Source of the DNA: JBFKOL01 sp041628815
Lineage (GTDB): Bacteria > Bacteroidota > Bacteroidia > Chitinophagales > Saprospiraceae
Direction: 5' to 3'
Length of the DNA stretch: 21,746 bases
Assembly (NCBI GenBank): GCA_041628815.1
Contig: JBFKOL010000034.1
Span: 1 to 21,746 of the forward strand
Shown here: positions 1 to 8,192 of the stretch, one piece after another
Layout: each line of letters starts with the position of its first letter
Position numbering within the stretch: the stretch's first letter is position 1
The notes under the pieces: generated by a model
The model's database searches: none
What the model saw: only the letters and a program-made list of their open reading frames with translations
Told to the model about the DNA's origin: nothing
Position numbers and translations under genes: made by a program

Positions 1-543
1 CTCTATGACCTGGTAGATTATTTCGTTGTCAATCTAAGCTCTCCAAACACGCCCGGTTTGAGGGCTCTTCAGGAAAAAGAACCACTCCGACACCTGGTTA
101 AGAAGTTGACCGATGAAAGAAGTAAAAAGAGAAAATACCGGCCCATACTGCTCAAAATTGCCCCCGATATCCATGAGGAAATGTTGAAAGACATACTTGC
201 AGTAACACAGTCCCTCAAAATTGACGGAATCATTGCGACAAATACCACTGTTGCGCGGGATAATCTCAAAACGCCACGTGATCATCTCGATAAGATTGGA
301 AACGGTGGACTTAGTGGTAAACCTCTTCTTGATAGGTCTGATAGGATTGTCGCACTAGCAAGGAAATGTACCCCTGGTTTGCCGATAATAGGAGTTGGAG
401 GAATCAACGCTCCTGAAGACGCACGTCAAAAGATCAATTGCGGCGCACAGTTAATACAATTGTATTCCGGCATGATTTTCTACGGCCCAGGGCTTATTAA
501 AGACATCAAGAAGCTACTCTCGTCGCAGATTACATCTAAATAA
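1..543 (+). CDS. pyrD: Dihydroorotate dehydrogenase (quinone), class 2, C-terminal part
   Basis: The reading frame is open from base 1, so the gene starts before the window and only its last 180 codons are present. The enzyme oxidises dihydroorotate to orotate in pyrimidine synthesis and passes electrons through FMN to the quinone pool at the inner membrane. Visible class 2 signatures, in order, are VNLSSPNTPGLR (with the serine expected to be the catalytic base), LLKIAPD, GIIATNTT, GGLSGKPL, the phosphate-binding IIGVGGI and AQLIQLYSGMIFYGP near the end. The serine base, rather than the cysteine of class 1 enzymes, and the PNTPGLR loop point to the quinone-dependent class. Nothing is broken in the visible part. 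The stop codon is followed directly by a hairpin (544-579). Confidence 0.95.
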   Translation, partial: LYDLVDYFVVNLSSPNTPGLRALQEKEPLRHLVKKLTDERSKKRKYRPILLKIAPDIHEEMLKDILAVTQSLKIDGIIATNTTVARDNLKTPRDHLDKIGNGGLSGKPLLDRSDRIVALARKCTPGLPIIGVGGINAPEDARQKINCGAQLIQLYSGMIFYGPGLIKDIKKLLSSQITSK

Positions 544-579
544 AAAGGGTATTTTAATAATTCTATTTGAATACCCTTT
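544..579 (+). terminator. Hairpin after pyrD, probable terminator
   Basis: AAAGGGTATT (544-553) pairs perfectly with AATACCCTTT (570-579), giving a 10-bp stem with a 16-base loop that begins one base after the pyrD stop codon. The downstream tract (ATTCGAATATTTC) is AU-rich but not a clean U run, so efficiency is uncertain. Confidence 0.6.
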
Positions 580-772
580 ATTCGAATATTTCATATCAAC
601 CATACAAAGTATGTTGATTCAGAAGGATTTAAATATAAATTTTTAGGGTTATAAGATTTATGCCCCATTGCTGATAGAGATATTGGTATAAGGTACGCAT
701 TACGATAAAACCCTATGGCATCGTTTTGGATTCCTTAAAGACAGATCCAAATCAATTTCCATCAGAATCAAG
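580..772. other. Non-coding AT-rich stretch
   Basis: No reading frame with protein-like composition, no tRNA-like fold and no recognisable element was seen here. Together with the hairpin before it and the inverted repeat after it, it makes up the longest gene-free gap of the window (544-856). It may hold the promoter for the small downstream ORF, but no good TTTG/TAnnTTTG pair was found. Confidence 0.4.
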
Positions 773-849
773 ACAATCTATCAGGCCTGGGCAAAAGTGC
801 CGGGGGCTGCTCATTTTATCCATACCAAAATCTGTTTATGATAGATTGT
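773..849 (+). repeat. 11-bp perfect inverted repeat, spacer 55 bases
   Basis: ACAATCTATCA (773-783) is exactly complementary to TGATAGATTGT (839-849). The spacer contains a smaller GC-rich hairpin at about 786-804 with loop AAAAGT, so a transcript could fold as a closed domain. It ends 7 bases before the ATG of the small ORF at 857. It could be an RNA leader, an operator pair or chance; only the pairing itself is seen. Confidence 0.45.
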
Positions 850-856
850 TTACAAA

Positions 857-979
857 ATGACCAAAAACTCAAATATGATTCAGGGAAATCAAAGCATGTA
901 CAGGGATACGCGCTTCTGGTTGGCGATGATATTCTTCGGGGCACTACTCATTTTTCTCATTCTGACCTATCCTCATTAA
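857..979 (+). CDS. Small single-span membrane protein (40 aa), unknown
   Basis: ATG at 857 opens 40 codons ending in TAA (977-979), the base just before the end of the convergent nadC gene. The first 20 residues are hydrophilic (start MTKNSNMIQGNQ). Residues 20-37 (FWLAMIFFGALLIFLILT) form one good transmembrane helix, and a basic/aromatic YRDTRFW junction precedes it, suggesting the N-terminus stays inside. An internal ATG at codon 7 or 14 could be the real start. The family was not recognised. A composition this typical of a membrane segment is unlikely in random sequence, but the ORF is short and has no clear ribosome binding site. A TAGATTGT sequence (842-849) just upstream loosely resembles a -7 element. 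Confidence 0.5.
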   Translation: MTKNSNMIQGNQSMYRDTRFWLAMIFFGALLIFLILTYPH

Positions 980-1834
980 TCACTTTGTGATCTTGAGGCT
1001 CAAATCGAGGCTTTTAGCTGAGTGTGTCAAGGCACCTATCGAAACAAAATTAACACCGGTAGCGGCATATTGCCTGACATTACTCAGCTTAATGCCTCCA
1101 GAGGCTTCGGTCTCCAATCTTCCAGAAACTATAGAGACGGCTTTATCCAAATCGGGGAGCGAAAAATTGTCCAGCATTACTCGAGGTTTAACCTTCAATT
1201 TCAGAACTTCTTTGAGCTCTTTGATTGTCCTGACCTCAATGGTCATATCGAGTTGCCTGCCAGTAGCTTTTAAATATTCATCCACTTTTTTTACGGCTCG
1301 CGTGATACTTCCTGCGGCGTCAACGTGATTGTCTTTGATCATTATCCTGTCATACAATCCTTCGCGATAATTGGAACATCCACCCAATGAAACTGCCCAT
1401 TTTTCGAGAAATCTCATCAGGGGAGTCGTTTTCCGTGTATCCAGAATAATCACATCGTAACCATCAACAGCTCTTTGAAACTCGCGGCTCATAGTGGCGA
1501 TTCCACTAAGCCTCTGCATGGTATTAAGTGCTATCCTTTCTCCTTTTAACAAGGCGCGGGTGTTGCAGTCCAGAGTAAACGCTATATCTCCAGGCTTCAT
1601 TTCTGAGCCATCTTCCATGAATACTTCCATAGAGCTTTCAGGATCCAACATGGAAAAAATGACTTTCGCTACCTCCACCCCAGCCAGAATGCCGCGATCT
1701 TTAACCAGCAAATTTGCCCTGCTTTTCTGATTCTCCGGAATACATGCTTCTGAAGTATGATCCCCGTCACCAACATCTTCTTCAAGCGCCATTTGTATAA
1801 ATTGAGAAAGTTTTTCTCGATTCAGCATATTCAT
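980..1834 (-). CDS. nadC: Nicotinate-nucleotide diphosphorylase (quinolinate phosphoribosyltransferase)
   Basis: It makes nicotinate mononucleotide from quinolinate and PRPP, with loss of CO2, in the cytoplasmic de novo NAD pathway. At 284 residues it has the normal family length. Visible motifs are ALEEDVGDGDHTS at the start of the N-terminal domain, LKGERIALNTMQRLSGIAT (residues 96-114), the substrate-binding LDTRKTTP (131-138), NYREGLYDRIMIKDNH (155-170) with R157, K167 and H170, and IEVRT (from 199). The loop after TTP reads LMR where many family members have GLR, a small deviation. The start is the ATG at 1834; an ATG two codons later (1828) is an alternative. It is divergent from gldB with 59 bases between, and touches the small ORF at its 3' end with no gap. 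Confidence 0.96.
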   Translation of the reverse strand: MNMLNREKLSQFIQMALEEDVGDGDHTSEACIPENQKSRANLLVKDRGILAGVEVAKVIFSMLDPESSMEVFMEDGSEMKPGDIAFTLDCNTRALLKGERIALNTMQRLSGIATMSREFQRAVDGYDVIILDTRKTTPLMRFLEKWAVSLGGCSNYREGLYDRIMIKDNHVDAAGSITRAVKKVDEYLKATGRQLDMTIEVRTIKELKEVLKLKVKPRVMLDNFSLPDLDKAVSIVSGRLETEASGGIKLSNVRQYAATGVNFVSIGALTHSAKSLDLSLKITK

Positions 1835-1893
1835 AAAGGCTTATTATATACTCTTTTCAAAATTGAATCGTTAGCCTTCCACAAAGAAGAACT

Positions 1894-2931
1894 ATGAGGA
1901 AAGTACTAAGGTACAACGCTTATCTTCTCTTGTCTACCATCATTTTTTTGGCTTGTAAAGAAAGCGATAACGAAATTCCGCAAAACGGGATTGCCAGTGT
2001 GAACTGGATACATTTTGAGCGGCTGTACAACGATTTGGATACCACCCATTTTACAGAAGCTCTGGAACACCTCTTTACGGAATACCCAGACTTTTCAAGA
2101 CTTTATTTTCATCAGATAATGGGGTTGCCAGAGGCCGCCAGCCAATTGACCGAAGAAGCACTGGATATATTAAAAGATTCCTCTTATCAGTTGCTCTACC
2201 ATGACATCCTTAAAGAATTCACAGATATGGAAGACATAATGGCAGATTTTAACTCAGGTCTTCAAAACTACCGGCGATTGCTCTCGAATAATCAAGGTCT
2301 TCCGCGTGTTTATTCATTCATATCCGGTTTCCAGTACCAAAGTCTAGTTTTTGAAGACGCATATGGTGAAGCCTTGGGAATTGGCCTTGACTTGTTTATG
2401 GGTGACGATTTTCCCTATCAGACCGTCGATCCGGGAAACCCGGCATTTTCGAAATACCTAACGCGTACTTTTAATGAGGATCACATCATTAAAAAAGCTG
2501 TCGAAGTCCTGGTTGAAGATAAAATGTCAGCACCGACTAAAGCGGATTTCCTGAGCCTCATCATATGGGGAGGAAAAAAGCTTTATGCCATCGATCAGAT
2601 CCTGGACTTTAAACCTGACACGATCATTTTTGAATATACGCCCGCGCAGATGGAATGGTGCCGGCAAAACGAAGTACAAATGTGGAATTTCTTTTTTGAC
2701 AAAGATCTGTTCTACGAAACCGACATCAAATCGTTCAATAAACTAGTCGCTCCCGCACCATACTCTCCTGGCATGCCCGTCGAGGCCCCCGGAGCTACAG
2801 GCAATTATATGGGTTATAGAATTGTTCAGGAATTCATGAAACGCAACCCTGAGGTTTCACTGGCAGAATTGCTAACATTGGATAATGCCCAGGAAATCCT
2901 GGAAAAGTCCAAATTTAAACCTATGGATTAG
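1894..2931 (+). CDS. gldB: GldB-family gliding motility lipoprotein
   Basis: The 345-residue product begins with a lipoprotein signal (hydrophobic LLLSTIIFLAC, acylated C21 followed by KESD), so the mature protein should sit in an envelope membrane. The GldB family is known from Bacteroidota gliding motility, where it is required for movement and linked to type IX secretion function. The call rests on overall pattern: the early VNWIHFERLYNDLD segment, the central HDILKEFTDMEDI helix, and the C-terminal PGATGNYMGYRIVQEFMKRN (about 299-318) followed by AELL. No catalytic motif is evident. gldC, the usual partner in Flavobacterium, is not next to it. The last four bases overlap the end of the convergent DJ-1-like gene, the two stops sharing TTAG. 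Family membership is recognised by eye; exact orthology is inferred. Confidence 0.75.
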   Translation: MRKVLRYNAYLLLSTIIFLACKESDNEIPQNGIASVNWIHFERLYNDLDTTHFTEALEHLFTEYPDFSRLYFHQIMGLPEAASQLTEEALDILKDSSYQLLYHDILKEFTDMEDIMADFNSGLQNYRRLLSNNQGLPRVYSFISGFQYQSLVFEDAYGEALGIGLDLFMGDDFPYQTVDPGNPAFSKYLTRTFNEDHIIKKAVEVLVEDKMSAPTKADFLSLIIWGGKKLYAIDQILDFKPDTIIFEYTPAQMEWCRQNEVQMWNFFFDKDLFYETDIKSFNKLVAPAPYSPGMPVEAPGATGNYMGYRIVQEFMKRNPEVSLAELLTLDNAQEILEKSKFKPMD

Positions 2932-3671
2932 ATCCCTCTTTTAATGCTTTTACCGAGGTGATGGGGCACCTTTTTCAAATCCCAATCGATGACCAGTCCT
3001 GAAGCTATGCTGTCGGCAATTTGTTTTCCATATAACAGTTCACACAAGTACAAAGCTGCTTCGAAGGATTTGGCTCCTCCGGCAGAAGTAATGGCCTTCC
3101 CATCATGGACAAACAAGACTTCTTCTACCACATGCAGATGGGGAAACATTTCTCGATATCTTTCAATGTCAGAGGGAAAGGTTGTCGAAGATAGGGTGTC
3201 GAGTAAACCTGCCTTTGCCAGAACAAAAGCACCATCACAATGGCTTGTTATGAACGATGCTTGTTCTCCCACAGTTCTTACCCAGTCAATCATTTCGCCG
3301 TTTTCCAGATCGCTGTCCAGATGGTGCAGAGCACTCGGCACCACCAATATATCGATCTTCGGCAGGGCGTCCACTGTATAGTCGAAATCAGGCAGTATCC
3401 TAATGCCTTCAAAGGAAGTTACAGGCGTCTTTTTTCCAGCGACAAGAAAGGTATTCATCGGCCTTATGCCATTTCTAAACTGGGTATGCTGAAAAACATC
3501 ATACGGGGCAGTCAATTCCGTATTGTATACGCCGTCCATTACAAGAAAGGCTACGTTGTAGTATGCTGGATTGAGTACAGGACCTGGAACCACCCTGTTG
3601 AAGTCTTGAGTCACGTCAGGAGTGCAAGACAAAAGAAGCCAGCATGTGGTGATTACAACCGAGAATCGCAT
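2928..3671 (-). CDS. Exported DJ-1/PfpI-family (glutamine amidotransferase-like) lipoprotein
   Basis: A lipoprotein signal (TTCWLLLSC, lipidated C16) precedes a DJ-1/PfpI domain from about residue 38. The domain opens with YNVAFLVMDGVYNTELTAPY, whose E52 is at the usual position of the conserved acidic residue. The nucleophile elbow is ITSHCDGAFVLAKAG with C145. ITSAGGAKSFEAALYLCELL (194-213) is the typical helix following the third active-site segment and resembles the amidase-like domain of AraC-type GATase regulators, but no helix-turn-helix domain follows. Members of this superfamily include proteases, glyoxalases, isonitrile hydratases and non-catalytic sensors; the substrate cannot be read here. 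The envelope location is unusual for the family. It starts one base after the DUF2279 gene ends, so both are probably one transcript. Confidence 0.85.
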   Translation of the reverse strand: MRFSVVITTCWLLLSCTPDVTQDFNRVVPGPVLNPAYYNVAFLVMDGVYNTELTAPYDVFQHTQFRNGIRPMNTFLVAGKKTPVTSFEGIRILPDFDYTVDALPKIDILVVPSALHHLDSDLENGEMIDWVRTVGEQASFITSHCDGAFVLAKAGLLDTLSSTTFPSDIERYREMFPHLHVVEEVLFVHDGKAITSAGGAKSFEAALYLCELLYGKQIADSIASGLVIDWDLKKVPHHLGKSIKRGI

Positions 3672-3672
3672 A

Positions 3673-4731
3673 TTAAAAATGTATTAGCCTGAAACGAACT
3701 TGTCCCAAGGTATTGAATTCAAGAGTCGAGAATGGCACCTTTAAGAGGTTTAGAATATCAAATAAGGTACGTAGCACGACATTTTCTGTGTCAATCTTGT
3801 CAAAATCCACATCGAGAGAAAGGTAAAATTGTCGGTGTCTCGGGTACGCTTCTTCGAAAGCATCAAATTGGATACCGTCGCGGACCCAGGTATTATTGAA
3901 ACCGCCAAACATGTTGTCAGCGCCGTAACCAACGGCTATGTTGAGCCACTTGGGCAACCAGGTCTCTGCTTGGAACGAAGAAGGGTTGACCGAAAGCCAA
4001 ACTGTATGGGTGTTGTAATCTTTTATCAATCGGGGCAATACATTATTACCAAATAGATCCGAAGCCCGAGTCTCCGGGTCCATCCCTGATACCGAACCTA
4101 AGGGATAAGATCTTGGGCCAAGTGAATACTTCCACCTTATTCGCTGCTCCCCCCAACGGCTTTGTTGCCAGACAAAACTGCCAATGCCCAATAAGTTGGC
4201 ACTGAAGTCAGACCAGGAAAACCCCCAATCCGTGCTGAAACCGTCCATCATTTCGATTGTCGTTTGAAATACCAGCGCGCTAACTGCGCCGGTCAGCATC
4301 GACTTTTTTTCATTGAGCCCTGTCCACTTTGCCATGTGATACACGAGATTGGTCTGAATATATCCTCCATACACATGGCCCATTTTATCCATCTGTTCCC
4401 ACTCCATCAAATCATCGTAAAAGTGAAATCCCGATCGCGGATATTGCTTATACCATGCGTCGTAAAGTGTGAATGAAGTGATGGCGTAAGATGTCGAACC
4501 GGCAATGATTGCCCAAGTCAAGCGCTTTTTATGAATGGTGTCCATAGCATTTTGACCAGTCGATGCGTTTTCATAGGGCAGGTTTTGACCGGTGCCCCCT
4601 GATGGAGACAGGAATACCAGCCCGAAGATTAGTCCGGCAAAGATTGAAGTGAAGGCAGAAGGATGGTTTTTACTGCACCGGGAGATTCCCAAATTGTTTT
4701 TAACTTTCGAATTTGACAGTTTAGACAACAT
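3673..4731 (-). CDS. DUF2279 family envelope protein
   Basis: The 352-residue product matches the DUF2279 pattern: YPRSGFHFYDDLMEWEQMD (97-115) running into KMGHVYGGY, then a helix-rich segment with TTIEMMDGFSTDWGFSWSD (157-175) and FSANLLGIGSFVWQQ. The family is widespread in Bacteroidota envelopes and has no established function. A signal peptide hydrophobic core lies at about residues 27-42 and ends in GTGQ, but 24 polar residues precede it. That is long for an n-region, so a downstream non-ATG start (for example TTG at codon 14) is possible; no second ATG lies before the hydrophobic core. The C-terminal half is rich in aromatic strands (YLSLDVDFDKI), possibly beta-structured. It heads an operon with the DJ-1 lipoprotein and starts five bases from the opposite-strand porP start. 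Confidence 0.8.
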   Translation of the reverse strand: MLSKLSNSKVKNNLGISRCSKNHPSAFTSIFAGLIFGLVFLSPSGGTGQNLPYENASTGQNAMDTIHKKRLTWAIIAGSTSYAITSFTLYDAWYKQYPRSGFHFYDDLMEWEQMDKMGHVYGGYIQTNLVYHMAKWTGLNEKKSMLTGAVSALVFQTTIEMMDGFSTDWGFSWSDFSANLLGIGSFVWQQSRWGEQRIRWKYSLGPRSYPLGSVSGMDPETRASDLFGNNVLPRLIKDYNTHTVWLSVNPSSFQAETWLPKWLNIAVGYGADNMFGGFNNTWVRDGIQFDAFEEAYPRHRQFYLSLDVDFDKIDTENVVLRTLFDILNLLKVPFSTLEFNTLGQVRFRLIHF

Positions 4732-4736
4732 AATTG

Positions 4737-5801
4737 ATGCCTGTGGTCTTACAACGTACGGTTTTCTTTGCTTGTTTCATGTGTTACGTGGCAATTGCCA
4801 TGACGCAGGACATCCATTTCACCCATTTTCGAATGGCTCCCGTGTCTTTCAATCCGTCTCTTAATGGAACTTTTCAAGGCACTTACAGGATCAGTGCCAT
4901 TTATCGAGATCAATGGCGAAGTGTTTCCAATTCAAGCCCTTATAAGACACCTTTTGTTTCCGCCGAAGTGAATATAGCCGGAGGATTGCTATTGGAAAAT
5001 GACTGGATCTCCGGAGGACTATCTTTTGTATCCGACAGGTCGGGCACTCTGACATTTAAGCAGCAGCTCACCAACCTGAATGTCGGCTACCACATAGGGC
5101 TCGATGACGATTACAACAATGTATTTTCGATCGGATTTTCCTATGGGAGTGGCAGCCAGGGGCTGAACATCAACAATCTCAACCTTCCGAACAGGTTGTT
5201 GACAGGAAGTAATGGGGAAACTTTTGCAGCCGATCCAAATGGAGATATCAGTAAAAGTTATTCAGACCTTGGCATCGGTGTCAGCTATAAGGCTACTTTG
5301 AATGACGGTGGGGATTTGGTCCGGTTTGGTGTGTCAGCCGCACATTTATTAGGTCCTGATATTTCCCTTGTTTCGGGGGCACCATCCCAACCAGGTGGTC
5401 CACCAGTGACAGGTCCCAGGCGAACTGACCTTGACACGCGTTTGACAGCGCATGTTGAAAGCTCTTTTTTGACGAGTGACAAAATCAGGGTCAACCCGGC
5501 CATACTGGCACAGTTGAAATCTGGATTTACTGAAATGGCCATTCAGGGGACTGCCGACTATCTTCTTAACGCCCGGAAACAAACCGTAGTAACTGCAGGA
5601 TTGGGATATCGCCTTGGTGATGCACTTGAACTACTTGCAGGAATTCAGTTGAAAGATCTGCGCATCGGGATAAGTTACGATCTTACCACTTCCAGCTTTA
5701 CTGAAGCCGGTGGTGGCGCATTTGAATTAGCTGTTGGATATGTAGGTCGAATTTACAAATCACCAGATGTAAAACCTGTCATCTTTTGTCCAAGACTCTA
5801 A
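4737..5801 (+). CDS. Type IX secretion system membrane protein, PorP/SprF family
   Basis: After a signal peptide (MPVVLQRTVFFACFMCYVAIAMTQ) the mature protein begins DIHFTHFRMAPVSFNPSLNG, then GTYRISAIYRDQWRS, which is the hallmark N-terminus of the PorP/SprF family. The rest is rich in glycine and alternating strands, as expected for an outer-membrane beta-barrel, and it ends in FCPRL, close to the CPRF end common in the family. PorP is a component of the type IX apparatus, and SprF-type paralogues help deliver specific adhesins. With several paralogues usual per genome and no adhesin gene in view, its client is unknown. The ATG at 4737 is chosen; the preceding TTG (4734) is in frame. The PorE-like gene follows after 10 bases, the classical pairing. 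Confidence 0.93.
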   Translation: MPVVLQRTVFFACFMCYVAIAMTQDIHFTHFRMAPVSFNPSLNGTFQGTYRISAIYRDQWRSVSNSSPYKTPFVSAEVNIAGGLLLENDWISGGLSFVSDRSGTLTFKQQLTNLNVGYHIGLDDDYNNVFSIGFSYGSGSQGLNINNLNLPNRLLTGSNGETFAADPNGDISKSYSDLGIGVSYKATLNDGGDLVRFGVSAAHLLGPDISLVSGAPSQPGGPPVTGPRRTDLDTRLTAHVESSFLTSDKIRVNPAILAQLKSGFTEMAIQGTADYLLNARKQTVVTAGLGYRLGDALELLAGIQLKDLRIGISYDLTTSSFTEAGGGAFELAVGYVGRIYKSPDVKPVIFCPRL

Positions 5802-5811
5802 CCCTCCAATC

Positions 5812-8181
5812 ATGAAAAAGACAATCACTCCCGCATTCTTTATAGCATCCATTTTTCTGGCTTCATTCATTACAGCTCAGCCTATCAAGTCCTACAAGTT
5901 TGAAGAGATGCTGGCTACAGCCGATGAACAAATGGAATTGGGAGATTATTTCAATGCATCCGAATGGTACAAAAATATTTATAAAGAAGCTAAATCAGAT
6001 GATGTGGCGCTATCCATCGGATACACCTATTACAAGATGCGTGATTTCGAAAATGCGGAAAGGTGGTACAGCAGGGTACTTGACAAAGATGAAGACAACA
6101 TCTTCGTTAATGACCGCTACGCCTACGGAAAGGTGCTCAGGGCACTTGGTCAGATCACCAAAGCAAGGCAGCAATTTGAATTATTTCTGGATCTCGCAGA
6201 TGACGAAGTGCTGAGGAAGCTTGCCAGGAACGAATTAAACGGAATGAACATCGCTGCTGACTTTGACCCCAATATGGATGTAGTTGTCGCATTTGCTGAT
6301 GAAAAAATCAACTCAGGGTCAGGAGAATATTCTCCGGTCGAATACGATGAAAATACCCTTTATTACGGATCATTCAACAGGAGAAGAGAAATTGTCCTCG
6401 ACGGAAAAGAGAAAGATTTCAACGCCAAGATCTACAAGACGGAAAAGTCAAAAGACGGATTTGGCAAACCAGAGCCTCTGGACAATCGCATCAATCGTGA
6501 CGGATTCCACATGAGCAATGTATGCTTTTCCGATGACCGAAGACGCATGTTTTTTACCCGCCAACAACTTCAAAATGACGAAGTGATCAGCTCGACTATC
6601 TATGCTTCCTATCTCGGCGATGATGATTGGGGAACACCGGAGCCAATACCGGGAGTCAACGGTGCTTTCAAATCTATGCAACCCGCCACAGGTGAATTAT
6701 TCGGTGAGGATGTACTCTTTTTTGTTTCCGATATGGATGGAGGTTATGGTGGACTCGATATTTATTATGCCGGGATTCAGGGCGACGGTTTCGGATCACC
6801 AGTAAACCTTGGTGAAACCATTAACACCAGCGAGGACGACATTGCACCGTTCTACAACGATGGTATGCTCTATTTCAGTACAGAAGCGAGGCCTGGCCTG
6901 GGTGGATACGATATTTACAAAAGCGAGTGGGACGGTCAAAATTGGTCCGAGCCAGTAAATATGGGGGACAATTATAACACGCGTTTTGATGATTTTCACA
7001 TTTCAATGAATGCCGAAGGCACTCGAGGATACCTAGTCTCAAACAGGCCTCATGAAAAAAAGAAAAAGCTCAAAAGTGAAACGTGCTGTTACGACATCTT
7101 TACCTTCGAAATACGCGAATTGGTCATTGATTTGTTGGTTGGCGTTGGTACAGAAGACGAAAAACCCCTGGAAGGAGCTACGGTCGAACTTTCAGACCTG
7201 ACCACATTAAATCCTTCCCAATTTCAGACCCAGGAGGAAGAATACCGTTTTAATTTCCCCCTAAATAGTGAAAGAAAATATAAAGTTGTCACATCGAAAG
7301 AAGGGTACTTCCCCGATACCATCGAGTTTAATACATACGGTATTTTGGATGACATGACCATCAGGAAAAAGGTATTGCTCAAAAAGAAACCCGATTTACC
7401 CGACGTGATTACTGAAATCGTCACGATTAATGAACCTATCAGGTTAAACAACATATACTACGAATTCGAGAAATGGGATATCCTTCCCGAAGCGGAAATA
7501 GATCTAAATGTCATCCTGGGTTTAATGAACGAGTATCCGGATATGGTGATCGAGCTGAGCTCACATACTGATTCGCGAGGTACTGTACCATTCAATGAGA
7601 ATTTATCACAGAAACGGGCCGAATCGGCGAAAAACTGGTTGGTCCAGAAGGGTATCGCTGAAGAGCGTATTGTGGCAAAAGGTTATGGTGAGTCAGTTAT
7701 TCTGAACAGGTGTACCAACGGAGTAAGGTGTTCTGATGAAGAACATCGTTTCAACAGGCGGACAGAATTCAAGATCATCGCCGGGCCTCAGTCAATCGAG
7801 ATTAAAAGGGAGGTGAAACAATCTTCAGAGTATAAGGGTGGAACACAGTCGTTGGTTATACTTATGCCCAGTGTTCCAGTCATCACGTTCGACAAAAACA
7901 ATCTTGACCTTGGACGCATGAAAGCTGGAGAAAAAAGAGAGCTGGTTTATTCATTTACCAATACGGGTGATGAACCACTTCTGATTGAATTGGCTACTTC
8001 CTGTAAATGCACATCCTTAGATTGGCCAAAAGGACCCATTCCCCCGGGAAAGAAGGGTTTTATCAAAGCAACCTTTGACAGTACCGGGATGTCAGGAAAA
8101 GTAGAAAAAACCATTGATATCATTGCGAACACCCAACCCATAGTGGTGGAAGCAAAGTTTTACGTAGTGATCGATCCCTGA
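5812..8181 (+). CDS. PorE-like OmpA-family protein (TPR, PD40 propeller, CRD, OmpA) with extra C-terminal DUF1573 domain
   Basis: Domains in order: a signal peptide ending LASFITAQ with no lipobox cysteine; TPR-like helices (about 29-130); a PD40/WD40-like beta-propeller with repeated YFSTEARPGLGGYDIYKSEW-type blades (170-430); a carboxypeptidase regulatory-like fold (437-525); and an OmpA C-terminal peptidoglycan-binding domain (540-657) with the binding pair D587 (in SSHTDSRG) and R602 (in LSQKRAES). This is the layout of PorE, which anchors the type IX machinery to peptidoglycan. Beyond it, residues 688-789 form a DUF1573/ASH-like immunoglobulin fold: ITFDKNNLDLGRMKAGEK, FTNTGDEPLLI, the SCKCT cysteine pair (C731, C733) and DWPKGPIPPGKKG. 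Typical PorE-like proteins end after OmpA, so this tail is an added module. It is co-transcribed with porP, and pnuC starts 11 bases later. Confidence 0.93.
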   Translation: MKKTITPAFFIASIFLASFITAQPIKSYKFEEMLATADEQMELGDYFNASEWYKNIYKEAKSDDVALSIGYTYYKMRDFENAERWYSRVLDKDEDNIFVNDRYAYGKVLRALGQITKARQQFELFLDLADDEVLRKLARNELNGMNIAADFDPNMDVVVAFADEKINSGSGEYSPVEYDENTLYYGSFNRRREIVLDGKEKDFNAKIYKTEKSKDGFGKPEPLDNRINRDGFHMSNVCFSDDRRRMFFTRQQLQNDEVISSTIYASYLGDDDWGTPEPIPGVNGAFKSMQPATGELFGEDVLFFVSDMDGGYGGLDIYYAGIQGDGFGSPVNLGETINTSEDDIAPFYNDGMLYFSTEARPGLGGYDIYKSEWDGQNWSEPVNMGDNYNTRFDDFHISMNAEGTRGYLVSNRPHEKKKKLKSETCCYDIFTFEIRELVIDLLVGVGTEDEKPLEGATVELSDLTTLNPSQFQTQEEEYRFNFPLNSERKYKVVTSKEGYFPDTIEFNTYGILDDMTIRKKVLLKKKPDLPDVITEIVTINEPIRLNNIYYEFEKWDILPEAEIDLNVILGLMNEYPDMVIELSSHTDSRGTVPFNENLSQKRAESAKNWLVQKGIAEERIVAKGYGESVILNRCTNGVRCSDEEHRFNRRTEFKIIAGPQSIEIKREVKQSSEYKGGTQSLVILMPSVPVITFDKNNLDLGRMKAGEKRELVYSFTNTGDEPLLIELATSCKCTSLDWPKGPIPPGKKGFIKATFDSTGMSGKVEKTIDIIANTQPIVVEAKFYVVIDP

Positions 8182-8192
8182 CTTTTTGGTGA

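Noticed and set aside
987..1328. Plus-strand ORFs inside nadC, and similar long antisense ORFs in lon, parE and metF
   Set aside because: Shadows of clearly coding opposite-strand genes; no independent motifs or plausible composition.
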